Shown in pieces: positions 48,401 to 56,937 of a stretch of DNA of 64,000 bases. The translations under genes were made by a program, and so were the position numbers. This DNA comes from an uncultured Lachnospiraceae bacterium (lineage in GTDB: Bacteria; Bacillota; Clostridia; Lachnospirales; Lachnospiraceae). Where the stretch lies: NCBI GenBank assembly GCA_900554415.1, contig USGU01000010.1:1-64000 (forward strand). Reading direction: 5' to 3'. Each line of letters starts with the position of its first letter. Position 1 is the first letter of the stretch. The notes under the pieces were generated by a model. The model was given only the letters and a program-made list of their open reading frames with translations. It did not search any database and was not told the origin of the DNA.

Positions 48401-51194
48401 TGAATACAATGCAAGCACAGGAGAGTATACTTTAAATCTTGATGTGACTGGAGCCAAAGGGGATACTCCGGGAGTTGATGTATTGTTTGTGGTTGATACA
48501 TCAGGTAGTATGGGTTCTGATTATAACAACTTGTTGCCGACTGTAAAGAGGCTGCTTACAAATAGTACAACAGGTATTATTGACAGAATTTTTGCAAAAG
48601 ATGGCAATGTGAATTCGGTAGCCATGGTATCATTTTCAAGTAAACAGAATACTATACCAACTGCCTGGTATCAAACTTCAGACAAGGAAAGTTTCAAACA
48701 AAAAGTTAATAGTTTATCTGCGACAGGAGGAACTAACTGGACATCTGCAATGATGAGTGCTTCTAGTTTGTTATCGCAGAAAAACAGCAGTAAGAATGAA
48801 AAAGTTGTGATTTTCCTGTCAGATGGCGAACCTACTTATAGTGTTAATAATTGGGGTCAGCAAACGGGAAATGGAAGTTACACATACGACAGTTATTATA
48901 CAGATGCTGTGAATCAAGTTAAAGGATCTTCTTCGTTAAGTCGTGCAAAAATATATTCTGTATATTTGACATCAGATACAAAGGAAGGAATGGAGACATT
49001 TTCGGATAAGTTAAATAATTCTGAACTTGTAGATGGAACAGACCTTACTGCTGCCTTGAATACAATCCTGAGCAAAGTAATTCCTACTTACAAAAATGTG
49101 GCTATTACAGATACACTCAGCACTTATGTAGACTTTGCAGAAAGCAATCCTGCTATTACAGTTACTAAGAAGAATGCAGCAGGAACTGTAGTGTTGGATT
49201 CTTCTCAATACACAGTAAATGTAACAGGCAAACAGGTAACAGTTGAATTACTTCATGGTGCTTCGTTAGAGGATGGAGCAACTTATACAATAAGCTTTAA
49301 GGTAAAACCATCCGAAGCTGCGAACAGTTATTATAATAGTCATAATGGTGAATATCCACATACAGGTGATGCAGGAACCGGAAGTACAAGTGCAGGACAA
49401 AAAGGATTTTATTCGAATGACTTCAATCAGACAAAAGTTACTTATGAAATAGATGGAACAACAGGAAGCAAGAGTGCAACATATCCGAAACCAGTTGTTC
49501 AAGTAACAACACATAAGCTTTCATATGAGAAAGTTTGGAATAAGCCTGATGGTATAGACATTCCGAAAGGTTCTGATGATAAAGACATTTCTGTAGAATT
49601 AACTGTAACTTATACAGATGGAACACAGAATACTATCACATTAACAGCACCTGATTATAAATGTGAAGAAACTGTTTCAGTTACTAAGAAGATTGCTAGT
49701 GTAACGGAGAAAACAGTTGATGGATATACAGCATCTTATGATATAACAGATGGAACAAAAGCAATAGTAACTAACAGTTATTCTAAAATTACATCAGGTT
49801 CTATCAAAGTTGTAAAACAATGGGAAGGAAATGGACCTGAGACTCCTCCAATTAGCGTAAGCTTATGGCAAAGTGCAGATAACGGATCTGCAGTCCAGTA
49901 TGGCAAGACCATTACACTTAGTGATGATAATAGCTGGCAGCATATTTGGGCTAATTTGCCAACGCAGGAAGGAAACGGAAGCAATTTAGTTCATTACACA
50001 TACGCAGTTCGTGAGGAAAATATTCCTGTAAATTATTCAAGTAATATTACTTACAAACCTGATGAATATGATAGTGATATGACTATTGCAACGATTACAA
50101 ATGTTTATGATTCAAAATGTGCAGATGAAAATTATTACGTTGCCAATGTACTTCAGACAGAACAGTGGACAATGAATAAGATTTGGCAGGATGAAGTTGA
50201 TAACAGTAGTCGACCAGAAAGTCTTGATGTTACAGTAAATGGTATGAAATTTACATTAAGCGGAAGCTCTGATTGGTCTAAGACGGTAACAGTGCTTAAG
50301 AAAAAGAATGTATCATATGAAGCAAATGAAGAGTTGACGAGTGATTCATATGAACAGGTTGATAAAGTTCTTAATACATCAGATTCAGGAATGAATGTTA
50401 CCTTTGTGAATAAGTTGAAAACAAAATCAATAACTGTTCATAAAGAATGGAATGATGGAGAGATTTTAACAAGACCAAAGAGCATTCAGTTTAAACTTCT
50501 TTATAAGAATAAGAGTGAAGATGACAGTAAATATCAGCCATATGGTAATGAGATTTATCATATTACAGAAGAAGATAGAGACAATGAAATTCCATGGACT
50601 ACAGTGATTTCTGGCTTACCTGTCACATATGACTATAAGATTGAAGAAATTGTTGTTGACGGAAGTGGATATCTGTCTGAGGTAACTTCTGAAGGTGATA
50701 GCTTCACAATCACTAATACACTTAAATGGAGTGCAAAAAAGGTTAGTGAACAGTGGGATGATGAAACTGTTAAGAATCTTAAAGGCGCAAAGTTTGAATT
50801 GAAAGATAGTTCTTCAACAGTTATTGCGACTGGAACATCTGGTGAAGATGGAATGATTGCATGGAAAGTGAAATCCGGACAGAATATAGATTTAAAGAAA
50901 CTGAATGGAGAATATACAATCATTGAGACGAAAGCACCTGAAGGATATATGATTCATGAAAGTGGATGGACACTCGGATTTAGCAATGGACTTTTGACAA
51001 CATTTGATAGAAATGAAGTTAAAGGAAATGCGACGGATGGTGTAGTGATTAGTCTTACCAATAAACAGTTGTATGAACTTCCAGAAACTGGTGGAATCGG
51101 AATTTTCTGGTATACAATCGGTGGTATGCTACTTATGATGGCAGCAGCACTGATTTTATATAAAAGAAAGTGCAGGGAGGTGCTGGATAAATAA
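45483..51194 (+). CDS. Pilus tip adhesin: VWA and Cna-B domains, LPETG anchor (1903 aa)
   Basis: A secreted 1903-residue protein. Signal peptide at about 1-30; an acidic, Glu/Thr-rich region (about 40-115) that includes two 30-bp repeats (KENTEAEATT units); an N-terminal beta domain (about 117-290); a jelly-roll-like domain (about 400-660); a von Willebrand A domain (about 995-1205) with the MIDAS motif DTSGSMGS; multiple Cna-B/SpaA-type domains (about 1320-1860, with YxLxETxAPxGY-like boxes: YTIIETKAPEGY); and LPETGG at about 1865, a membrane helix and KRKCREVLDK. This is the domain plan of sortase-pilus tip adhesins. It begins a 14-kb operon with the major pilin and class C sortases. Confidence 0.93.
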   Translation: MKSKTLKRCIAIMLCMVIVLSGSGYLLAESLQEGRADIGTEVQSEEGTAEDEQQATDEGTVEVEVPKEEEQENTEATAKENTEAEATTKENTEAEAETPAVENATEEPKEAEAQPILQLTYEDDKVKVTVDAVEAGNIPDGASLSVTPIEKKEITASMSADEKAKAEEINEQYDLTEQKLQEKAENETYDIAGFLAYDITFVDADGNKLEPNGDVKVSMKYKQAEIPEEAKQVLTENDASALDVTVMHLEEDEQGEVKEVVDMVADENETAEVETTSLMKVKKAEFVTDSFSIFTLTWQNNFDNSVLQEHLVDYEQTDGLRLVDDIVNTGALKAEYSVEEGNEPTTITSYIWYRGDAKDGNYTEVGKVNYQGGKSNLSEDGTELYPAFDNGARKWYKVKATLSNGTEVEAGPVQVVYYNELENGSFETPAVYERFFNYQWSNNNYAQNNGVWQTTGTGTGTKSGSDIEIVRKGASGGQSAYSWNGDWNNAAVDGNQFAELNCEAAGALYQDVLTMEGTPLNYWLSHRARGSNPSANSEYDTMFLVIMPTKDAQALTTQEKLEKYLKDLNVDCAVTERSVTDTIVYNANGVLVVRITSNDQSWHNLSKTVAYTPTSSLTRFFFMSGKTASGNNTVGNFLDKVGFSQTLPPVADDEFSIQIEKEFRGLGNEDINRVKNAIQFEITATKDGKELSESEVRDLFGTNVISGQNMVQTADGTLVYPIANKRIGINDSYRVTITEKNAEVDGYKLEASAQTKVSEGNGTPTITEGAVIAELKGKVTATVTFTNSYEAANYKKVNFTKVWDDDGNSFGTRPSSLDVTLHASIVVEEDGRNVEKTLDDLTKTVSLTSHNAASDNKNIWKYSWNVPVYHVYNGVKVEIQYRVTEGEINSDYVYKSPTNGTAVAGDGNDYNYTNFDDVKTDGDAATTAKGAAVKKQTYNILLKTSDLLANPISLVANDNEKSDLGEPAHNKYIEYNASTGEYTLNLDVTGAKGDTPGVDVLFVVDTSGSMGSDYNNLLPTVKRLLTNSTTGIIDRIFAKDGNVNSVAMVSFSSKQNTIPTAWYQTSDKESFKQKVNSLSATGGTNWTSAMMSASSLLSQKNSSKNEKVVIFLSDGEPTYSVNNWGQQTGNGSYTYDSYYTDAVNQVKGSSSLSRAKIYSVYLTSDTKEGMETFSDKLNNSELVDGTDLTAALNTILSKVIPTYKNVAITDTLSTYVDFAESNPAITVTKKNAAGTVVLDSSQYTVNVTGKQVTVELLHGASLEDGATYTISFKVKPSEAANSYYNSHNGEYPHTGDAGTGSTSAGQKGFYSNDFNQTKVTYEIDGTTGSKSATYPKPVVQVTTHKLSYEKVWNKPDGIDIPKGSDDKDISVELTVTYTDGTQNTITLTAPDYKCEETVSVTKKIASVTEKTVDGYTASYDITDGTKAIVTNSYSKITSGSIKVVKQWEGNGPETPPISVSLWQSADNGSAVQYGKTITLSDDNSWQHIWANLPTQEGNGSNLVHYTYAVREENIPVNYSSNITYKPDEYDSDMTIATITNVYDSKCADENYYVANVLQTEQWTMNKIWQDEVDNSSRPESLDVTVNGMKFTLSGSSDWSKTVTVLKKKNVSYEANEELTSDSYEQVDKVLNTSDSGMNVTFVNKLKTKSITVHKEWNDGEILTRPKSIQFKLLYKNKSEDDSKYQPYGNEIYHITEEDRDNEIPWTTVISGLPVTYDYKIEEIVVDGSGYLSEVTSEGDSFTITNTLKWSAKKVSEQWDDETVKNLKGAKFELKDSSSTVIATGTSGEDGMIAWKVKSGQNIDLKKLNGEYTIIETKAPEGYMIHESGWTLGFSNGLLTTFDRNEVKGNATDGVVISLTNKQLYELPETGGIGIFWYTIGGMLLMMAAALILYKRKCREVLDK
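45705..45764 (+). repeat. Two 30-bp direct repeats in the adhesin gene
   Basis: A 30-bp unit starting GAAGCAACT at 45705 is repeated at 45735 with one difference; being in frame, unit gain or loss would change the acidic region in steps of ten residues. Confidence 0.8.
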
Positions 51195-51284
51195 CCTATG
51201 AAAAGTTCAGCGGCTCAGCTGCAAAAAGAAAAAACAAAAGAGAGGTAAAAATTGGGGAAACCCAAAGGAAAAGGAGAGAAGATT

Positions 51285-52730
51285 ATGAAAAAATTCAAAA
51301 AACTCTTTTCAGTGTTGTTAACACTGGCAATGGTGCTCGGAATGAGCATGACAACATTTGCTGCACCAGAAACATCTTACACAAGTAAGATTGAAGTAAA
51401 AGGCTTATCTTCACAGGAAAGAGAAACAGTTAATCTGTATGCAGCAATTACTTTGAATGCAGATAAAAATGAATGGGTGATTGCAGATTGGGCAAAGCCT
51501 TATGTAACACTGGATACAGCAAATAATAAGTACACAGTAGAAAACTGGAAGGGACTTTCCAAAGCCGCATCTGGAAATCCGATTCAGCAGAAGAGGACGC
51601 ATGAAATTGGAGATACGATGGTTACATTTGAAGATGTTCCGGTGGGCGCATATGTAGTAACAGCCTCAGGTGAAAAAATTGCTTACGCACCAATGGTAGC
51701 TGAAACATATGATGCGGAAGCAACTTATATGCAGGCTAAAAACGTAGAAGTAACTGCAAAGTCGTCCGGATACGAACTGACAAAACAGCAGAAGGTTGAA
51801 GCGTCAGGCAATAAATTTGTAAAACGCGGCGAGGAGCTTACCTTTGAGATTACAACAACATTCCCAGCTTTTGATGAAGCTGATTCAGAAGATAACGAAT
51901 TTACTATCGTAGATACGCCGACCGGTCTGGATATTAAAGAAATTACAAGCCTTAAAGTAGGCAATGATACACTGGAAGAAGGCAATGAATACACCATGAC
52001 AAAAGATTTGACTACAGGCGCAGTTACCATTGATTTAACCGACTATATTGGAACAGAAAATGCACATGCAGGCCAGAAAGTAGTAGTTACCTATAAAGCA
52101 ATCGTTACAGCAGCAGAAGGAACAGCAGGTGGAGGCATTTATAAGAATACAGCAAATGCATATCGTAACGGAACAAAGACAGGTGAAGATAACGAAGAAG
52201 GTTGGACTGGCGATATCACACTGACTAAGACAGATGATGCTAAGAATGAAGCAGATAGAAAAACGCTGGTAGGAGCAGAGTTTGAGGTATACAAGAACTT
52301 TGTAGATGAAAATGGCAAAGTTACAGCAAATGAGGATGATAAGTTATACTTTGTAAAAGAGGCAGATGGTGTATATAAGTTAGCATTATCAACGGATGAA
52401 GAGGGTGCAACGTCAACAGTAGTTGCAACAAATGGTACAGTTCAGGTGAAAGGCCTCGACGAGGGAACCTACTGGTTCAAAGAGACAAAGGCTCCGTCTG
52501 GATATTCTATTAATGCAGCAGGAAAACAGGTTACGATTGAGCTTCCTACAGCAAAAAATGATGGTAAATTAACGAATGTATCTGTAAGCGATACACTTAC
52601 TGATACCAAGCTTTCAGCTCTTCCAGGAACTGGTGGTATCGGTACAACAATCTTCACAATCGGTGGATGCTTAATCATGATTGCAGCAGCAGCTTTATTC
52701 TTCGCAAGCCGCAAAAAACAGCAGCACTAA
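51285..52730 (+). CDS. Major pilin (SpaA-type, LPGTG)
   Basis: 481 residues: signal peptide (about 1-28, VLLTLAMVLGMSMTTFAAP), an N-terminal domain, two isopeptide-type domains, the E-box YWFKETKAPSGYSI (about 405-418; the Glu promotes an intramolecular Lys-Asn bond), LPGTGG at about 447, a hydrophobic helix and RKKQQH. The pilin lysine would be in NVEVTAK (about residue 155) by position, but it departs from the usual YPK motif. Class C sortases follow immediately, so this is the polymerised backbone. Start ATG 51285 follows AAAGGAGAG. Confidence 0.93.
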   Translation: MKKFKKLFSVLLTLAMVLGMSMTTFAAPETSYTSKIEVKGLSSQERETVNLYAAITLNADKNEWVIADWAKPYVTLDTANNKYTVENWKGLSKAASGNPIQQKRTHEIGDTMVTFEDVPVGAYVVTASGEKIAYAPMVAETYDAEATYMQAKNVEVTAKSSGYELTKQQKVEASGNKFVKRGEELTFEITTTFPAFDEADSEDNEFTIVDTPTGLDIKEITSLKVGNDTLEEGNEYTMTKDLTTGAVTIDLTDYIGTENAHAGQKVVVTYKAIVTAAEGTAGGGIYKNTANAYRNGTKTGEDNEEGWTGDITLTKTDDAKNEADRKTLVGAEFEVYKNFVDENGKVTANEDDKLYFVKEADGVYKLALSTDEEGATSTVVATNGTVQVKGLDEGTYWFKETKAPSGYSINAAGKQVTIELPTAKNDGKLTNVSVSDTLTDTKLSALPGTGGIGTTIFTIGGCLIMIAAAALFFASRKKQQH

Positions 52731-52774
52731 TTTATTACTTGATGAATTGAAAAAGATACATAAGTGATAGTAAT

Positions 52775-52808
52775 AGTAGTCCTGGGTGGAAGCCCACTCA
52801 GGACTACT
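52775..52808 (+). promoter_or_regulatory. Intercistronic hairpin between major pilin and sortase
   Basis: A 15-bp stem (52775-52789 with 52794-52808, one G-U pair, 4-nt loop) is followed by GTAAAAAAGAG rather than T. It lacks the U tract of a terminator, so it more likely stabilises or processes the mRNA. Confidence 0.7.
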
Positions 52809-52845
52809 GTAAAAAAGAGTAACTACAACAACAAGGAGAGTTCGG

Positions 52846-53715
52846 ATGAAAAAGAAAACCAGTACAATAATATTTGTGATTATATTTTTAGCCGGTTTGT
52901 CCTTATTGCTGTACCCATTTGTGGCAAATGAATGGAACAATTACAGACAGAAACGACTTATCAGCAGTTATGAGAGTAAAGTTTCTGAGCTGGAATCAGA
53001 TGGGGAGATTGATTACGAAGCAGAATGGAAACGGGCAGAAGCATTTAATCAGGCATTGCTTCCAAGTATTTTACCGGATTCATTTGCAATTGCAAGCGCA
53101 TCTGATGAGCCGGATAAAGAGTATATGTCTTGCCTGAATATCGCAGGCGATGGTATGATGGGAATAGTAGAAATTCCGAAGATTGATATCAAGCTTCCGA
53201 TTTACCATACAACGGATGAAGATGTGCTTGCCAAAGCAGCAGGGCATCTGGAAGGAAGTTCCCTTCCGATTGGCGGGAAGAACAGTCACGCAGTTATTTC
53301 TGCACATAGAGGACTTCCAAGTGCAGCATTGTTTACCGATCTTGATAAGCTGGCAGAGGGAGACCATTTCCTGATTCATGTTCTGGATGATACCCTTTGC
53401 TATGAGGTAGACCAGATTTCGGTAGTAGAACCGGAACAGACAGATAGTCTTGCAGTGGAAGATGGAGAAGATTTGGTAACACTTCTCACCTGTACACCTT
53501 ATGGAGTGAATACACACAGACTTTTGGTAAGAGGTCACAGAGTTCCATATGATCCGGAAGAAATTCAGGAAAATGAAACCGGAAATGTACCATTTAGTTT
53601 CCACACAAATTATCTGTTGTGGGTATTGGCAGGACTTGGTATTACAGGAATATTTATTTTGATTTTATACCGTCGTGAGCGGAAGCTTGCAAAGGCGAAA
53701 GAATCGAAGGAGTAA
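52846..53715 (+). CDS. Class C sortase 1
   Basis: A 289-residue class C sortase: N-terminal and C-terminal membrane helices, the lid region, catalytic His in VISAHRGLPSA, Cys in LLTCTPYGVNTHRLLVRG with the Arg after it. Class C enzymes polymerise pilins, cutting LPxTG between Thr and Gly and joining to a pilin lysine. Directly downstream of the major pilin. Start ATG 52846 follows AAGGAG. A second class C sortase follows with a 2-nt gap. Confidence 0.95.
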   Translation: MKKKTSTIIFVIIFLAGLSLLLYPFVANEWNNYRQKRLISSYESKVSELESDGEIDYEAEWKRAEAFNQALLPSILPDSFAIASASDEPDKEYMSCLNIAGDGMMGIVEIPKIDIKLPIYHTTDEDVLAKAAGHLEGSSLPIGGKNSHAVISAHRGLPSAALFTDLDKLAEGDHFLIHVLDDTLCYEVDQISVVEPEQTDSLAVEDGEDLVTLLTCTPYGVNTHRLLVRGHRVPYDPEEIQENETGNVPFSFHTNYLLWVLAGLGITGIFILILYRRERKLAKAKESKE

Positions 53716-53717
53716 AT

Positions 53718-54602
53718 ATGAAGCGAAAGATATCAAGTATCTTATTTGGACTGTTATTCTTAATTGGATTTGGCATATTGGTTTATCCCACCGTTGCTAA
53801 TCAGTGGAATACCTATCGTCAGAGCAGGCTAATCAGTCATTACGAGACTGTGATGGAGGAGATGGAACCACAGGATTTTACAGAAGAATGGGAAAAAGCG
53901 AAGGCATTTAACGATACATTCACACAGAACAATCTTTATGGGGATGTGTTTGGCAGTGAAGATACCAATCTGGAAGATACCGAATACTGGAAAGTCCTGA
54001 ATGTTGCGAATGACGGAGTAATGGGATATCTATCCATTCCGAAAATAAATGTGAAGCTTGCCATTTACCATGGTGTAGAAGACGATGTGCTTCAGACTGG
54101 GATTGGCCATATGAATGGCACGAAGCTTCCGATTGGCGGAGAGAGTACACACAGTGTACTGGCAGCACACAGAGGGTTGCCAAGTGCCCGTTTGTTCACC
54201 GATATAGACCAGTTAGAAACTGGAGATAAATTTTACATTCATGTGCTGGATGAGATACTTGCATATGAAGTAGACCAGATACTTCCGATGGTTGATAAAG
54301 ATGATAGTGAGACATTGGATAACGCAATGCAGGTGGAAGAAGGAAAGGACCAGGTGACATTATTTACCTGTACTCCATACGGTGTCAATTCACACCGGCT
54401 CTTAGTAAGAGGAACGAGAGTACCTTATACAGGAGAAGAAGATGAAGTGAATACACTTTCACAGTCTATGGTGAAGGCAGTACAGAATTACTATATGCTG
54501 TATCTTATCATGGGACTGTCGATAACGTTACTTATTATATTGATAATGAAGGTTGCTTTTGGAAAGAATCGAAACAGGGAGGAGAAGATGCATGATGAAT
54601 AG
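53718..54602 (+). CDS. Class C sortase 2
   Basis: A 294-residue paralogue of the previous gene with the same catalytic elements: His in VLAAHRGLPSARLF, Cys in LFTCTPYGVNSHRLLVRG. It has two membrane helices as well. Starts 2 nt after sortase 1 (AAGGAG inside the end of that gene). Tandem class C sortases often divide labour between backbone and minor pilins; which does which is unknown here. The last codons overlap the next gene by 11 nt. Confidence 0.95.
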   Translation: MKRKISSILFGLLFLIGFGILVYPTVANQWNTYRQSRLISHYETVMEEMEPQDFTEEWEKAKAFNDTFTQNNLYGDVFGSEDTNLEDTEYWKVLNVANDGVMGYLSIPKINVKLAIYHGVEDDVLQTGIGHMNGTKLPIGGESTHSVLAAHRGLPSARLFTDIDQLETGDKFYIHVLDEILAYEVDQILPMVDKDDSETLDNAMQVEEGKDQVTLFTCTPYGVNSHRLLVRGTRVPYTGEEDEVNTLSQSMVKAVQNYYMLYLIMGLSITLLIILIMKVAFGKNRNREEKMHDE

Positions 54603-55638
54603 GAGAGTAAAAATAGTAGGCGCATGTGTTCTGACGCTGGCAGTTACGCTTTCCGGTCTGGCATTGCCAAGAGCGTATGCAGCGAAGGCTGTAGATGTGA
54701 ATCGGAAGTGTACGATTGAATTTAATTTACAGAACAATGTATATGATGCAGCAACAGAGAATAAGAAAGGTGAAAAGGCAGAGGATTTCACAGAATTGAA
54801 TACCCTGCCGGGTGGGGTTCAGGTTCATTTGTATCAGGTGGCTGAGATAAAGGAAACAGGAGCTTATGAAGAAGTCGAAGGATTTGATGATTTAAAGCTT
54901 GATAAAATTAGCGATAAGACCACTGCTGAAGAGTGGGCTGACAAGGCTGCTAAGGCTAGAGAGCTGATAGAGAAGGGAACTGAACCGGGCGCTAAGGACT
55001 CTGTTACCCTTAAAAATGGAACAGGCAAAATAACCGGACTTGCAACTGGAATGTATCTGGTGGTTGCCGATGAAGTGAAATCATCGTATTTCACATACAC
55101 TTTCAAGGAAAGCCTGATTTCCCTTCCGAATAACTACTGGTATAACGGCGGCGGTAATGATGACTGGGTATATGAACTTACCGGAAGTAATGCAATCGGA
55201 TTAAAACCAGACCGGGAAGAGAGATTAGGAAGTCTGGAAATCAACAAGACTTTGACATCATATAATGCAACTGTTGGCGGAGCGACATTTGTTTTCCATG
55301 TAAATGTAGAAAAGCTGGATGGAACCGTTACCAATAATGTATATAAGATGGAATTTAACGGAGCTGGAAATGATAAACTTATCATTAACGATTTACCAGC
55401 AGGCGCAACCGTCACAGTAACAGAAGAGTACACCGGTGCAAGTTATAGGCTGAGTCCTGACAATGGCCCGCAGGTAACAAAGATTATCGCAGAGGAAGAA
55501 GAAGGTAATCCGGTTTCTGTAAGTTTTGTAAATGAATACAATGGCGGACAGAACGGTGGAACAGGTATTGTGAATCGCTTCTATATGAAAGATGGTTCTG
55601 TTGACTGTAAAAATGATTTGAAGCCGGAGGTGAACTAA
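54592..55638 (+). CDS. Isopeptide-type pilin-like protein without sorting signal
   Basis: About 348 residues: signal peptide (about 1-30), a SpaA-like N-terminal domain (about 50-165) and a domain resembling Spy0128/FctA pilin repeats (about 215-330; LEINKTLTSYNATVGGATFVFHV and VTVTEEYTGASYRL, a possible isopeptide Glu). Unlike the other pilins it ends NRFYMKDGSVDCKNDLKPEVN, with no LPxTG, no membrane helix and no charged tail. The frame is otherwise sound. It might be linked to pili by a non-sortase bond or shed. ATG 54592 (GGGAGGA upstream; ATG 54595 also possible) overlaps sortase 2. Confidence 0.78.
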   Translation: MMNRRVKIVGACVLTLAVTLSGLALPRAYAAKAVDVNRKCTIEFNLQNNVYDAATENKKGEKAEDFTELNTLPGGVQVHLYQVAEIKETGAYEEVEGFDDLKLDKISDKTTAEEWADKAAKARELIEKGTEPGAKDSVTLKNGTGKITGLATGMYLVVADEVKSSYFTYTFKESLISLPNNYWYNGGGNDDWVYELTGSNAIGLKPDREERLGSLEINKTLTSYNATVGGATFVFHVNVEKLDGTVTNNVYKMEFNGAGNDKLIINDLPAGATVTVTEEYTGASYRLSPDNGPQVTKIIAEEEEGNPVSVSFVNEYNGGQNGGTGIVNRFYMKDGSVDCKNDLKPEVN

Positions 55639-55642
55639 GAGA

Positions 55643-56158
55643 ATGATGAACAAATTAAGTAAGAAAACTATTTGCCTCGCAGCGGCAGCCCTGGCTTTGA
55701 CCGGAACTTTGGCAGTAGGAAGTGCTTATGCTTATTTCACAACTTACTCCGAGGCGAAAGGCAATGTGGTCTTTGAGTTAGGTGAAACCCGTACAGAGCC
55801 ACATGAAGAGGTAATAGGTGGAAAGAAAATCGTTTCTATAGAAAATACAGGAGATTATGATTGTTACATCCGTATTCGAGCTTATGCCGGAAATAATTAC
55901 AAACTGACTTATGAAGATGATGGTTCCGGTAAATGGTATGATGGCAAAGATGGTTACTGGTATTACAGAGATATCCTTACAGTGGGAAGTTTTAGTGAGA
56001 AGGTAAATGTCATTCTTCCACAGGAACTTTTGAAGGATGTAACCGATGAAAAGGATTTGAATGTCATTGTTATTCAGGAATGTACGCCAGTACAGTATGA
56101 TGACAATGGAGAACCATATGCAGACTGGGATGTAACATTTGAGGACAGCAGGTCTTAG
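55643..56158 (+). CDS. TasA/CalY-like protein with SipW-type signal peptide
   Basis: 171 residues. The signal peptide AALALTGTLAVGSAYAYFTT has the SipW-dependent pattern (GT/S-x-AYFT right after the hydrophobic part) that marks TasA/camelysin-family fibre proteins. The mature part has a beta-sandwich look with KIVSIENTGDYDCYIRIRAYA, a TasA-like strand pair. In Bacillus, SipW processes TasA, which forms biofilm fibres. A SipW-type peptidase is encoded downstream at 58686. ATG 55643 or 55646; GGAGGT lies upstream. Confidence 0.82.
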   Translation: MMNKLSKKTICLAAAALALTGTLAVGSAYAYFTTYSEAKGNVVFELGETRTEPHEEVIGGKKIVSIENTGDYDCYIRIRAYAGNNYKLTYEDDGSGKWYDGKDGYWYYRDILTVGSFSEKVNVILPQELLKDVTDEKDLNVIVIQECTPVQYDDNGEPYADWDVTFEDSRS

Positions 56159-56177
56159 AAAGGAAGTGTGATAGAAA

Positions 56178-56921
56178 ATGAAAAAGAAGAGAAAAAAATT
56201 TCCGAAAAAATCTATCCTGCTCCTTTCTGCATCTGCTATCCTTCTTGTGGGAAGTACCGTAGGAAGTACCCGTGCAGCACTTACTTATTATAGTGAAAAT
56301 TATGTTGCCGGGGTAGAGTTATCCAGTATCGGGGTAAGCCTTCTGGAAAATGGCGAAATTGTCAGCAGCCGGGATTATCTGGATAATGGTGAATGGCAGG
56401 GCGAAGCGGAAGGAACTTTGCTGGATGGTTTCGTAAAGAAGAATGGAAAGATTGTTCCGGGAAAGAAATATGACGAAGTTCTGAGCGTAAAGAATTCAGG
56501 AAATATTGATTCTTATGTCCGTGTTACAGTAAGAACAAGCTGGAGAGATAAAGAAGGCAAGGATGTTCCGGTAACCACACTGGATCCGTCATTGATTGAT
56601 ATTCATTTTCTGGAAGAAAATGGATGGGTAGAAGATACGGATGCTGCTACTGCAGAACGAAGAGTGCTTTATTTAAATCATGCACTTGCAGCGGGTGAGA
56701 CAGTAGATTTTGCGGATTCTATTCGGATTAAACCGGAAATTCGTAATAAAATGACAAAGAAAACAGAAGTAACAGATGCTGGTACAACGTATACATACGA
56801 ATATGAATACAATGGATATACGTTCCAGGTATCGGCTGAGGTAGACGCAGTACAGACACACAACGCAGCAGACGCTGTGAAGAGTGCATGGGGCGTGGAT
56901 ATCTCGAAACTAGGCTTATAA
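56178..56921 (+). CDS. Second TasA/CalY-like protein with SipW-type signal peptide
   Basis: 247 residues: a basic N-terminus (KKKRKKFPKK), hydrophobic segment and SipW-type site (LVGSTVGSTRAALTYYSE), then a beta-rich mature domain with DEVLSVKNSGNIDSYVRVTVRTSW, the same motif as in the preceding protein (ENTGDYDCYIRIRAYA). The C-terminal part (TTYTYEYEYNGYTFQVSAEVDAVQTHN) recalls TasA C-termini. Starts 20 nt after the previous gene with AAAGGAAG. Likely fibre or anchor partner. Confidence 0.8.
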   Translation: MKKKRKKFPKKSILLLSASAILLVGSTVGSTRAALTYYSENYVAGVELSSIGVSLLENGEIVSSRDYLDNGEWQGEAEGTLLDGFVKKNGKIVPGKKYDEVLSVKNSGNIDSYVRVTVRTSWRDKEGKDVPVTTLDPSLIDIHFLEENGWVEDTDAATAERRVLYLNHALAAGETVDFADSIRIKPEIRNKMTKKTEVTDAGTTYTYEYEYNGYTFQVSAEVDAVQTHNAADAVKSAWGVDISKLGL

Positions 56922-56937
56922 GGGGAGGTACAAGAAT

